NCBI RefSeq assembly: GCF_963576545.1
Contig: NC_083644.1
Coordinates: 27,469,393-27,533,392 of the forward strand
Direction of reading: 5' to 3'
DNA length: 64,000 nt
DNA from: Limanda limanda
Lineage: Eukaryota > Chordata > Actinopteri > Pleuronectiformes > Pleuronectidae
Shown here: piece by piece, positions 47,799 to 57,861 of the stretch
Position numbering within the stretch: position 1 is the first letter of the stretch
How the letters are laid out: each line of letters opens with the position of its first letter
Notes under the pieces: generated by a model
What the model was told of the DNA's origin: nothing
The model's input: the letters and a program-made list of their open reading frames with translations, nothing else
Database searches by the model: none
Translations under genes and position numbers: made by a program

Positions 47799-47920
47799 AT
47801 GGATGACATTAAATTAATAATTGAAGTGGAGAAGTACAGTGAGCTGTATGATCCTCAGCACATATGAGACAAAAAAGACACATGTTGGGACGCTGTTGCA
47901 GTTAATGTTTGAGCAACAAG
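47799..47920 (+). pseudogene. MADF-like DNA-binding fragment
   Basis: From ATG 47799 the text reads MDDIKLIIEVEKYSELYDPQ, then DKKDTCWDAVAVNV after an in-frame stop (TGA). This order (aliphatic I-x-E-V-x-x-Y-x-x-L-Y-D, then K-D-x-x-W) matches the start of MADF domains, which occur in transcription factors and in Harbinger-type transposon proteins. Only about 35 residues remain. Confidence 0.5.
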
Positions 47921-47960
47921 TAAGTATATGCTTGAAAAAAATGATTAACTGCCGTTTTTA

Positions 47961-48248
<288 letters not shown>

Positions 48249-48432
48249 GTCGCTTAACATACGTCACATACTACGTTGCTCTGATTGGTTGTAGGTCTAT
48301 CCATTGAGCGAAGAGGCATTTTTTTTCCTGGTTCGGTTGAAACACGCCCCATAATCACAGCCCAATGGAGCGGTATCAGACTAATATTTTGACTAGAATT
48401 ATGAGTATGACAACGTCAGGCTACAGAAACCC

Positions 48433-50010
48433 TATAATACCCCTACAAATTGTGGTAACTTAGGAGTTGCACCCACGGTCTGAATGTGTTATTCACCCAG
48501 ATAGGGATGTGGGCATATACAATATAGCAGAGCAAGAAGATCAGGTGAGTTTGCAAGGCTTTCAACTGCTATCTGTATAGCTTAATGGATTTTTAATGGT
48601 TGACTTTCTAATTTACATATATCTGTCTTTCAGTTTGATCCAGCATGTCAGACAATTCATAAATAAATCAAAACTTTCCAAGACAACAATAAATCTTTCT
48701 GTGATAAAAGAAACATAGTGGACTACTCTGTCCTTCAGGGTGGTCCCTTTCCACTGTAGCCTGTCAGGTCATATTACATGCATTACACATGAAGCTGTCA
48801 TTGCTGATAAGTCTCATGGCAACTGACAAGAAAAGTAGATAAATACAAATGTTGTGTTAAAAGTAAAAAAACAACCCAGTACATCTAGTTTATGGGGTGA
48901 ATCTCAGCAACATGCATCTAAACTGGACAATTTACACGGTCACTTTTGGATCAAGTAAAAGACTTGTATTCGTATAGCTCATATTCCCACACATTTTAAC
49001 TCAAAGGTGCGACATGCACTGCACTCAACCCTCAGCAAGAGGAAAAACTACCCCCAAAAAATTATTAACAGGGGAACAAAAGAGGAAGAGATACCTCAGA
49101 GAGCTCCACATGAAGGATCCTTCTCCAAGGACGGACAGAAGTGCAATAGATGCTGCATGTAGCAGAGCACGTCAACAAGACTTACAATTTATGAGAAAAG
49201 ACAGGGACTAACATAAATGGAGAGGTATATCTATGTTTAAAGTATTTGTACATAAGTAAATGTCCGACAGAGATACATGCAGCTGTAATGACACTTGTAA
49301 TGACTGAGGTTTTGTCAGTAATAGTAGAGTGTATGAGGTTATTTTGTTAATTTAAGCAATCTAGTTGTAATCATAATGCACATCATCTGCTACCATACAG
49401 AATCACAATCCACCATCACTTTCATCCATAGTCATGATCCTCGATCTACAACACACACACACACACATGCATAGGCCGATAAAGATGCCACTAATTCAGA
49501 GCAGACATTTTTCGTTTTTTGTAAGCCACTGGCATCCTTAGTCATGGCTCAGTTCCCCAATAAGCTGTGTCAGTGAGCCCTGTTACTGCTTCCTCCACAT
49601 GGAAATCATTTTTCAGTAATACACCCACTTTGACACACAAAAAAGGTTCCCATGTTAACAAACAAAATCTTCACAACATCTTTACAGCAACTATTCTGAA
49701 TATATATTAATTTTGTGTTTTAGATACAAGATATTGTATTTTGAACTGGTTTCAATGACAAACTGGTTTGACAAAAAAATAATTCTATTATAATAATAAA
49801 TAATAGTGGTCAGCAAAGAAATTACATTATTTTTAAAGGAACTTTTGAACTTATGAGCTGGACTTTTTGGGTTCTCAGTGTTCAAACTATTTTCTTTGCT
49901 GATAGTGCCGAATTGGATAAGTCATTTTATAATGTATAGTTGATTTATATGATTATCTAATTCTAATGACAATTGACTACAACACTGAAATAAAAACATG
50001 GAAAATATAA
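48433..50010. other. unassigned sequence
   Basis: A (CA)n lies at 49449-49467. The frame at 49014-49211 (65 residues, basic, LLTGEQKRKRYLRELHMKDP) has no family I recognise; part of its DNA resembles 41643-41681. No other signal. Confidence 0.4.
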
Positions 50011-50099
50011 AAATGATTTGCATTTGATAGCAAGGGGGGGGGGAGTGGGTGAGGTAAGAAAGGGTGAAGGGAAAAGGTTGAGATGTTTCAGGACAAACT

Positions 50100-50630
50100 A
50101 CTATCTCCTCATCCCTCTCTTCTTTGTCTGCTGGTTCAGGAGTTTGTCTTCGTTCTCCTCCTTCACTGTCTCCAGGCAGTCGGTGTACACTTTGCAGCAA
50201 CATGCCGTTTCCTGGTCTCTTTTTTCACGAGACCATCCTTTTCTCTCAGCTGTTCCTGCAGCTGCTCCACCTGCTCCTTCAGAGACGAGTTTAAATCTTT
50301 AATAGCAGTAATCTCACCCATGGCTTGGAGGAGTTCAGCTTTGAGAGTTGTCACAAGGTCTTGTTGCTGCATGCTTCACAACTGAGACAAGATCTACTTA
50401 TTGATGAAGCTCTGCAGAAACTCAGAGCTTCATATAGTTGATGCACAGTTTTCTCTCATCTGCTCAGTTATTTGTTGTCTTCTTGTTAGTTGGTGGTTGT
50501 CGAGGATTCGTTCTCTCAGGAAGCTTCTGCTCTCGTCTGGATCTTGGAGGCAAATGAAGTTTGTCTGCAGGTGACAACATGAAATAGTGTCTAAGATATA
50601 GGTGAAATTGATCCATTGACATACATTCAA
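50100..50630 (-). pseudogene. unrecognised coiled-coil protein relic
   Basis: Minus-strand text from 50372 has a clear heptad pattern: LVTTLKAELLQAMGEITAIK and LKEQVEQLQEQLREKD, then KKETRKRHVAAK. A frame change near 50190 lets a second frame continue (VHRLPGDSEGGERRQ). Upstream in the first frame, 50430-50550 reads DPDESRSFLRERILDNHQLT after an acceptor-like CACCTGCAG (50573-50565). This could be a two-exon host or transposon gene now broken. I do not recognise the family and give no function. Confidence 0.35.
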
Positions 50631-51129
50631 TATAAAATAATTGAGAGAGAGAGTGAGAGAGATTCATATTCATTCATTCATATAAACTTCCCTCATCAGT
50701 CACCATAGCAACCAGATGCTTCGATTTGAATGTGATGCCCTAAAATGCCAAGAATACCACAAAGATAAGCAGCAGAAAACACAAGACAGGCCATCAACAA
50801 TATTCCCATATTTGTCATGAAAGCAACCACCCTCCGGAAACGAGTTGGTGCAACTCAAGCACAACAACAACCAGCACAGAAACCAGCACATTATCAACAT
50901 TTAACAGCAGCAACTTTTTCTACCCTTTTTGTCGATCCAACGGGGCTGCCCTTCCTCTGCCATTTTCCACTCGCGCTGTTTTTTAAATACCACCGGTCAC
51001 CACACACAAAACTCGCCTCCTTCACTTTACGGCTGCTTGAAAGTGAGTGCCAGTCAGCTGGGCCGCGTTGAATGCTTTGGGGGAATGACTGAATTGGGAA
51101 ATGAATTGCGTCTCTTTTTATCGTTTCAA

Positions 51130-51209
51130 CTTGATTATAGTAGTTTGGAGATCGTTTGACCCCATAATCGAAATCGCGATTAAAATTCAATTAATTGAGC
51201 AGCCCTACT
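51130..51209 (-). mobile_element. hAT terminus
   Basis: The complement of 51185-51209 begins TAGGGCTGCTCAATTAATTG and continues with an ATCGCGATTTCGATTAT block, a typical hAT end. The other end and an 8-bp duplication were not located. DNA to the left (about 50880-51130) may be the remainder of the element. Confidence 0.6.
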
Positions 51210-51284
51210 ATTAAGTTGTATGTTTAAAACTATTTGTGTGTGCACAATTATCCTTTATTAGTCCTTAGTCCCACAGTTTGACAG

Positions 51285-51771
51285 TTAACCTTTGCATCGT
51301 GTTTGGGTCAAATATGACCCTTTTGACATTTGACAGCAGTAAAAATACCCTAAATGTCATTCTTCTGGCCTGACATGTGACGACTTTTCCTAGAGTCACA
51401 ACAAATACACAAAAAGCTTGTGTATGTGCGGAAAAAATTGGGGCAGGAGTAATATAATATTACATATTATATATGTAATACATGCATTACTCATATGATC
51501 CAGAAATTTGTATTAATTCAATGTAAATCTCAGCACAGTGCTTTTGGTCGTACATTAGACATGATAAGAATCCAAAGGTAAGTGAGCTGCTATTTCAGTG
51601 CCTGCCGTTATGGCAGCAAGACAAACTGTGCAAGAGGCTCTTGATCTGATCTTCCAAGATGACAAAGCAGACAGTGATTTGGAGGAGGATGTATCAGAGC
51701 AGGAAGACAACATGGAGGAACACTCTGACTACAGCAGTCCTCTAGTCCACATCAAGTTGCAGGCAGGATAG
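51285..51771 (+). mobile_element. piggyBac-like element, 5' part
   Basis: A TTAA at 51285-51288 is followed by CCTTTGCATCGTGTTTGGGT and a GTCAAATATGACCC block, which I associate with fish piggyBac-type ends. About 320 bp inside lies a piggyBac-like N-terminal coding piece. The right end was not found, so the element is 3'-truncated or internally deleted. Confidence 0.55.
51610..51771 (+). pseudogene. piggyBac-type transposase N-terminus
   Basis: The ATG at 51610 opens MAARQTVQEALDLIFQDD, then DSDLEEDVSEQEDNMEE and HSDYSSP, an acidic N-terminus of the PGBD4-like kind. After SSPLV the frame leaves the family and stops at 51769-51771. The catalytic aspartates are absent. Its start fits the TTAA-flanked terminus upstream. 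Confidence 0.6.
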
Positions 51772-51779
51772 CAGCGGAA

Positions 51780-52925
51780 TATGTCATTTGAGTGACTCAG
51801 TTTTAATGGTAATAACGGTATACATGATTATATAATAAATCTCAACCGTTCCAGAATGTTCTTGCCATAATCACTCTCAATATAATATATATTCCAATCA
51901 TCATGTCTGTTATATTTTCATGTCTTAGGTAAAACAGAACATGATATTGTGATAGATGTTTTTCTCCAAAAACGATTGGTATAAAACCTAAAACATACTC
52001 TCCCTGCTCTCTGAAATATTAATTAAGGATTAATAATCCATTTATTAATGTCAGATAGGCTATTTATACATTCTTAATAGATTTGTATAGTTAAAAATTC
52101 GGTTTAGAGACTTCTTATGAGGGAATTCTTGGCCTGGGTCAATTTCAACACAGGCCATATTGCACAGGCATGAACTATGAACAGTATGTAAGTCATCGGA
52201 GTCCCCTAGCCTACAGTTTTCAAACAAACAAATTCAAGATTCATGTGGAATGCTACCCCTGTCAGGCTTTCTGGAATGTAATTTGTTCTGAGATCCCTTT
52301 AATGATTTCACTTGAAATAACAGAGGCCATAGTGACATAATTACCATACAACAGATTTCTCCAGCGCCCTAGCTATTTGGACCATGAAGTCATTCCTTTC
52401 AGGACAAAACTATAAACTCACATGGAGGTTTATGACATAATAACTGACTAATATGACTAGAAAACCCCATCAGAAGGAAGTAAAACCAAGTACAACCTGT
52501 TGGAAGAAACAATGTCTATGATAGAGTTACTTATACTAGAGTAAGTGAAACTCCACTAACATCTATTCATAGAGGGTCTGAAAAAAGGAAGGATAAGAAG
52601 GAGGACAAGATCAAGACAAATTGCATTCTTTGGTGGCAGTGCAGCTTTTCAATGGCTTGTGACTGCAACAATGACCTTACCTGACGTGTACCTGGAGCCA
52701 CCTCTCTTCTCCATCCCCCTTTCTTTCCTGAAAACGTTGTACCCTCTAACTCCACAAATAGACTGGTAAAGAGGAGGGAGAGAAAATAAATATTGCTTTG
52801 GGGGCAGCATGGGGGGACTGACACAACACAAGCAATTTTAATTATCTCTACAAGATTAAAAGAATCAGACAAATGCTTTTCACACGTTCTATACAGAACA
52901 CTTTTTCTATAACACTCAGCAAAAC
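51780..52925. other. unassigned sequence
   Basis: No motifs. The minus frames at 52567-52872 show no family features. Confidence 0.45.
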
Positions 52926-52929
52926 CATC

Positions 52930-53060
52930 AGGGGAGATTTGGGGTTCAGTATCTACCCTAAGGACACATTGGACTGCAGTCTGGAGGAGCCGGGGGTCAA
53001 ATCTGTGACCTGCTAGTTAGTGGATGACACTCTTCCTCCTTATCCACAGCCAAAGTTCAA
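52930..53060 (-). repeat. tRNA-derived SINE (minus strand)
   Basis: Reverse-complement copy of the 17205-17425 family. GGGGTTCAGTATCTACCCTA is the complement of the conserved body; GGGTCAAATC (52994-53003) is the B-box complement; the A-box side lies near 53020-53045. Confidence 0.72.
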
Positions 53061-53204
53061 GTTAAGTGAAGTTAATCACACTTTGGCGGATGTGGCTCTT
53101 TTGCTCTACGCGCGCAAAAAAAGTATGTGGACCCGACTCCGCCTCAAAAGGCCAAGCAACTGAAGTGTATTCTGGTCAGCCGAGAGGTTGATGTGGTTGT
53201 AGAA

Positions 53205-53620
53205 GTTGATGATGAAGGAAAGGAAACCGCGGACCCAGAACTTGCAGTATAACAGAGTTTATTACACAGAAGTTTCACAGGTCAGGACGAGCTCTAGAAC
53301 TCGGAGAAATCACACAGCCAAATGGTGAAGTCTGAAGTCTTCCTGCAGGGCAAGAAGTTTTATAGGTTGGAGGTGGGACCCCAAACCTAGAGATAACATG
53401 ACATCACACAACAGGGCTTCAGCCTAAATAAGGAGTTGTTTTGCACAGGAAGATGAAAATGCATTGGTCAAGGACCGTCCCTTTTCTGGTCAGAGGTCAT
53501 TCTCTAGGTAAAAGGTCTTTCCAAAGAGGGACAGACCTCCTTGAATAAAGATCTGGAGGATTCTCTGGGAATGTCTGAGAGTCACGAAGATAAGCATCAT
53601 ATATATCAGCCTGTCATTGT
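53205..53620 (-). repeat. possible solo LTR
   Basis: On the minus strand a TATA-like CCTATAAAACTTCTTGCC (about 53365) precedes an AATAAA (complement TTTATT near 53258-53263) by about 100 bp, with cytosine-poor flanks. This layout resembles an LTR with U3, R and U5, but no paired copy, target duplication or TG...CA boundaries were fixed. Confidence 0.25.
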
Positions 53621-54590
53621 ATTTAAGCACATGCTAAAGTCATTAACTCTAGTGAATACACGACACAACCAATTTTACTGAAATCCATGCCCACTGTATA
53701 AATGTAAATGTCAAGTAACAACATGACAAAAAAAGACTTTGCACATCCATTTTGTGGAACAGGTGAGTAGGAGAGGGACAAGTAGATCAAAAGTTGTGAA
53801 AGAGCTCCCACACACTTTTAATTATCAATATAACACAACAATGTGCTAAGCCAAACAGACCTGCTGCAACCCACTGAGCAAAGCAAGTTTCATGCTGTGC
53901 AATCATTTATTTAAATTGTCAATATATTGTAATTGATGAATAAATCAGAGACATTTTCAAGGTTTCATTAAACAACTCTTAATAAGCATGTTTGTGTGTG
54001 TGTGTGCTTGATTATACGGTTACTGGACAACATTCACTTGACTCAAGAAAACATAAATATTCATTTTTGCGATATGGAAGAAATTACATTGTTCTTCAGA
54101 AAACTGTCTCCATCCAATTTTAGGTCCAAGAGGATGAAACATGTAAAGACTTTACAGACACATTTTGTGGAGATGTTGAATGAATGACTGCAATTATTTT
54201 TTTCTCCCTTGGGAAATATCAAAGATATTAATTTTATTTTCTCTCTAGTCTCCCTGGTACAAAACCATTACTGCTTTTGTATATGCTGTATTTCTCCCAA
54301 GATGTACAAGTTCCTATATTTTGTTAAAAATATGTGTACTCTAGAAAAAAAAATCGTGCTGCTCTTGAGTTTATGCATCTCTCAGTAAACTGTAATTTAT
54401 TTTACTCCAGAATCTTAAGCTTCTGTTTATTGACTGCCACAACAAATAGAAAAAACTAACTTACCGTATTGTCATGTTACAGCAGCAATAAGTATCGTTA
54501 TATACACTCCAGAAAGTCATAAATGAGCAACGATACAATATAAACACAAAGAAATACGAAATTTATTATACACACACAAGTAATTTTGTG
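53621..54590. other. unassigned AT-rich sequence
   Basis: A GT tract lies at 53993-54004. No coding motif or element ends seen. Confidence 0.45.
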
Positions 54591-54599
54591 ACCCGGGTC

Positions 54600-55012
54600 A
54601 CAAACTCTTCGAGGTTCTTCCCTCCAGCAGGAGGCTGCGGTCGATCAGGACCAAAACCTCACGCCACAAGACCAGCTTCTTCCAGGCTGCAGTTGGCCTT
54701 ATCAACAAGGCCCGGGACCCACACCTGACTTGGACTTTTATCTCGCCCCCACACCTCAAGGATGTGTTACAGTAACACATATTATATTGCATTACATTGC
54801 ATATTGCAAATTGACATTGCTCTCCTGTTTTGCATTTAACTTTTTACCTTACTTTTTATATCTTTATCTTTTATATATTGTTATTTTTTCTTATGTGTGC
54901 TGTATTTATTGTTTATTTTATGTTTGTATGTTCATTGTATGCACCAACAACCAGAGCAAATTCCAGGTAGGTGTAAACCTACTTGGCAATAAATACATTC
55001 TGATTCTGATGT
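54600..55012 (+). mobile_element. 5'-truncated CR1/L2-group LINE
   Basis: The last about 56 codons of a LINE reverse transcriptase frame plus 3' UTR. The UTR ends GGCAATAAATACATTCTGAT followed by a TTCTGA-type tail. The 5' truncation is usual for LINE copies. Confidence 0.75.
54605..54775 (+). pseudogene. C-terminal end of a LINE reverse transcriptase
   Basis: Reads LFEVLPSSRRLRSIRTKTSR, then HKTSFFQAAVGLINKARDP and a stop after HLKDVLQ. This aligns with [13 protein letters not shown] and [12 protein letters not shown] at the end of the LINE at 4520-7800, so the two elements belong to the same superfamily but different families. Confidence 0.75.
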
Positions 55013-55079
55013 AAACAGAATATATACAGTGTAACAGGACTGCCGATGTATACAATTCTTATTACACAAACAGAAAACC

Positions 55080-55410
55080 ATTAGTTTAAAAGATTAGCAC
55101 ACTTTCTGATTGTACAGTTTTAAAGCAGCAGGAACAAAGGAGCTTCAATACGTCTCCTTCAGGCACTTTGGGTGGATCAGTCTGTCGCTGAAGGAGCTGC
55201 CCAGTGCTGTGATGGTGTCCTGCTGGGGGTTGGAATGATTCTCCATCAGAGATGACGGCTTAGCTATCTTACTGTCCCACTGGGTCACGGATGGAGCTGG
55301 CCTCTCAAATCAGTCTGTCCAGTTTCTTCCTGTCAGCAGTCAAGATGCTGCAGCCCCAGCAGACCACTCCAAAGAAACCGGGTGATGCCACCACAGAGAA
55401 CCTAAAAAGA
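55080..55410 (-). repeat. probable LINE 3' region fragment
   Basis: The phrases TCAGTCTGTCGCTGAAGGAG, CTGCTGGGGGTTGGAATGAT and TGCAGCCCCAGCAGACCACT occur in a LINE-derived repeat, Rex1/CR1-like, that I recall from fish genomes, here in reverse orientation. Frames are broken and no catalytic motif remains. Confidence 0.4.
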
Positions 55411-57128
55411 TGATGCTTCCATTTTTACTATCCCCTTTGCTGCTGCAACACTGAAAGTAATTATTTTGCCTTTAAATAGAGTTTGTCATGATTTTGACTC
55501 ATGAACTTTGACGTGTGTTTGAACTCATGACCCTTCTACTTGCAGCAACCTCATTTTCATTCTTTTGTGCTGTTCCAGTCTTCATAATAACCTTCAACAC
55601 AGTAGTTGTGGGTGTGACTTGTCTTCTTTTGTAAGACCCGTAGTTGTAGCTCAGCTGAGGACCAAGCCAACACTCATTCCAATGCAAATGTGATGGAGTC
55701 AGCACTGGACATGGAGATGGATGTAGTCTTCACAGATGGCAGTGGGTGATGCATCCTACCTTCTCCTGGGACAACTGAGGAATTATTATCTTTGTTAGTA
55801 TTACTATTAAGAAACAAAAGTAGTTGCATGAGAGTATTAAACATGGACAATGGTAATTATATCCTCTTGACTGGTATCACCAACTCCTCGGTTGCCAGTG
55901 CAAAACTTAAGCATATAGCCTGTCAATTTTGCAACTGGTGTGAATTGAAATACATTGAATTGAAAGCCTGCATAGCATTAACATTTTATATTTGACGTTC
56001 TTCAAAGCAGATTATCTTGTTTCTTGATGAAATCTTACTATTTGGATTTTTTACCGATGACACACCTATCAACAACACTAACACTACCTCCATAAGACAT
56101 AAGACACTTAACACACCAATAACCCTAGAACAGGGGTTGACAACTCAGGTGCAGAACTGAGCTTGTCAACACAATGCATGTTGCACAGGTTAAACACATA
56201 AAAAAATACTCAGGTGATAAAATAAATATTATCAAGTAATAAAATAGACATTATTGCTGGGTGGGCAGTTCTGGCAGACAAGGAAAGTGTTGTTTAAAAT
56301 ATTGTTTTTGTACATCTTTGTCGGACAAGTGGTTTTATAAAGCACTTTATTGACCTTTTACTTTTTATTACACTGACAGTAACAAGCATAGTCACCTTGA
56401 GTTATTGTTACTTCACCGGGTTCACTTTTTCCTACTACAGCCTCTCCGCCCTGCTCGTTCCATGTCTGTGTATGTGTATGCAGGAGCATGCACTGCGTAT
56501 AGAGCATTGCCAGAAGACGACAAATATGCTCAACCGTCAGAGTAAATATGTTTTAATCACTGTTTAAATTATTAAGGAGAGAAGTTTAAATAATTGTTGA
56601 AGATGTGCGTGACTGAGCATCCCCTGATGACATCGGCGTAAAATATGTGCTGGATGCGGACAGTCTCGGCCCAGTTTTAACCTCTGCTATGTACCATACT
56701 AAAGCAGCGACAGTCTGGTGCCCTCCTCGTCTGCTGCCCGCAGATGCCCTGGAGAGTGTTCTGCTTGAAGGTTTGTCGATTAGTGACATTACAGGCCTTT
56801 ATCAGCATTGGTGTGGGGAGCAAAGTTCTCCACACTGATGGTTAAAAAGCCTTGTAATGTTGATCTATTGTAAGCACTCATGTCAATAAACCAAAGATAC
56901 AGAGTTGACCCCATGACACACTTGGAAAGACAGCTCTTTTATTTACAGCTATGAACAATCCAGATTTAAAAGGAGTTGAGCCCACCAACCTAATGAACAT
57001 ACAGATGCAGAAATAACTAAATGTCAACATGTTGATATGGACAAATAGCCTAAATAAATAGAAATTAATAAAAGTAAGAATATATAATTAATAAGAAATT
57101 AATAAATCTTTCATGTATTATAAATGCA
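55411..57128. other. unassigned sequence
   Basis: No recognised motif. Frames near 55499-55995 and 56586-56838 carry no family signature. This is the left flank of the young gypsy insertion. Confidence 0.45.
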
Positions 57129-57133
57129 AAAGG

Positions 57134-57779
57134 TGTCACGGGTATGGTGAGGACCCAAATGCAGCACAGGCAGACGAGATCTTAATTGGTAATGAACTTT
57201 ATTTTTCACTGCAGTCTAAAACAGTTCTTAACAGTGGCAGGGTGAAAAGTCTTTGTTCCCAGTGATCTTCAGCGAGATCCGGCAAGGAGTGAGTCTGGTG
57301 TTGCTGAGTGGAGGCAAGGTCCACAGCAGGAGGATTACCTAGATGCAGACAGGTTCAGTGGTGAGCTGTGTAGCAGGCCGGAGCAGGTAGCAAGCAGGTA
57401 GCAAGCAGGTGGCAGGCAGATAGCAGGCAGATAGCAGGCAGATAGCAGGCAGATAGCAGGTAGCAGGCCGGAGCAGGTAGCAGGCAGGTAGCAGGCAGAT
57501 AGCAGGTAGCAGGCCGGAGCAGGTAGGTAGCAGGTAGCAGGCCGGAGCAGGTAGCAGGCAGATAACAGGTAGCAGGCCGGAGAGAGAAATGCTGGAGGTC
57601 AGGCATTTACGCAAGACAATCTGGCACTGAAGCAGAGACAGGAGCAGGCTTATATGCAGCCAGGGCTGTCACAGGTGTGGAGAGTTGGCCTGATGAGGGG
57701 GCGTGGCTAACAGGTAGAGTGGAGCAGAGACAGAGGAGTGGAAAAATACCAGCAGACAGGAGATGAGCAGACTGTGACA
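57134..57779 (-). repeat. 3' LTR of copy B (646 bp)
   Basis: In element orientation it begins TGTCACAGTCTGCTCATCTC at 57779 and ends CCCGTGACA at 57134. U3 is about 125 bp up to a TATA-like CATATAAGCC near 57649-57658. An AATAAA is at 57203-57198 (minus). The minisatellite (57371-57580) lies between them, so it is transcribed. Confidence 0.95.
57371..57580 (-). repeat. minisatellite inside the 3' LTR
   Basis: 210 bp of nested repeats built from TAGCAGG, CAGGCAGA and GGCCGGAGCAGG words in varying order. Frames read through it give only a CYLLPAPACYLL-type periodic peptide, with no sign of selection. Confidence 0.9.
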
Positions 57780-57796
57780 GAACCCCCCCCTCAAGG
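57780..57796 (-). promoter_or_regulatory. polypurine tract of copy B
   Basis: On the minus strand GAGGGGGGGGTTC lies immediately before the 3' LTR start (TGTCACAG at 57779). This is the expected primer for plus-strand DNA synthesis. Confidence 0.75.
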
Positions 57797-57861
57797 GACG
57801 GCTCTCGACGTCCCAAGACGAATGGACCAAACCGGGTGGGAGGCGGGGGCCTGGAGGAGGG

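Noticed and set aside
57371..57580. CRISPR-like array in the LTR
   Set aside because: Units are contiguous, with no unique spacers of constant length, and it lies in a eukaryotic LTR.
57339..57614. Minus-strand frames of 80-110 codons through the LTR minisatellites (also 62438-62770)
   Set aside because: They encode only a CYLLPAPACYLL-type periodic peptide produced by the repeat itself, are open in more than one frame, and lie in a non-coding part of the LTR.
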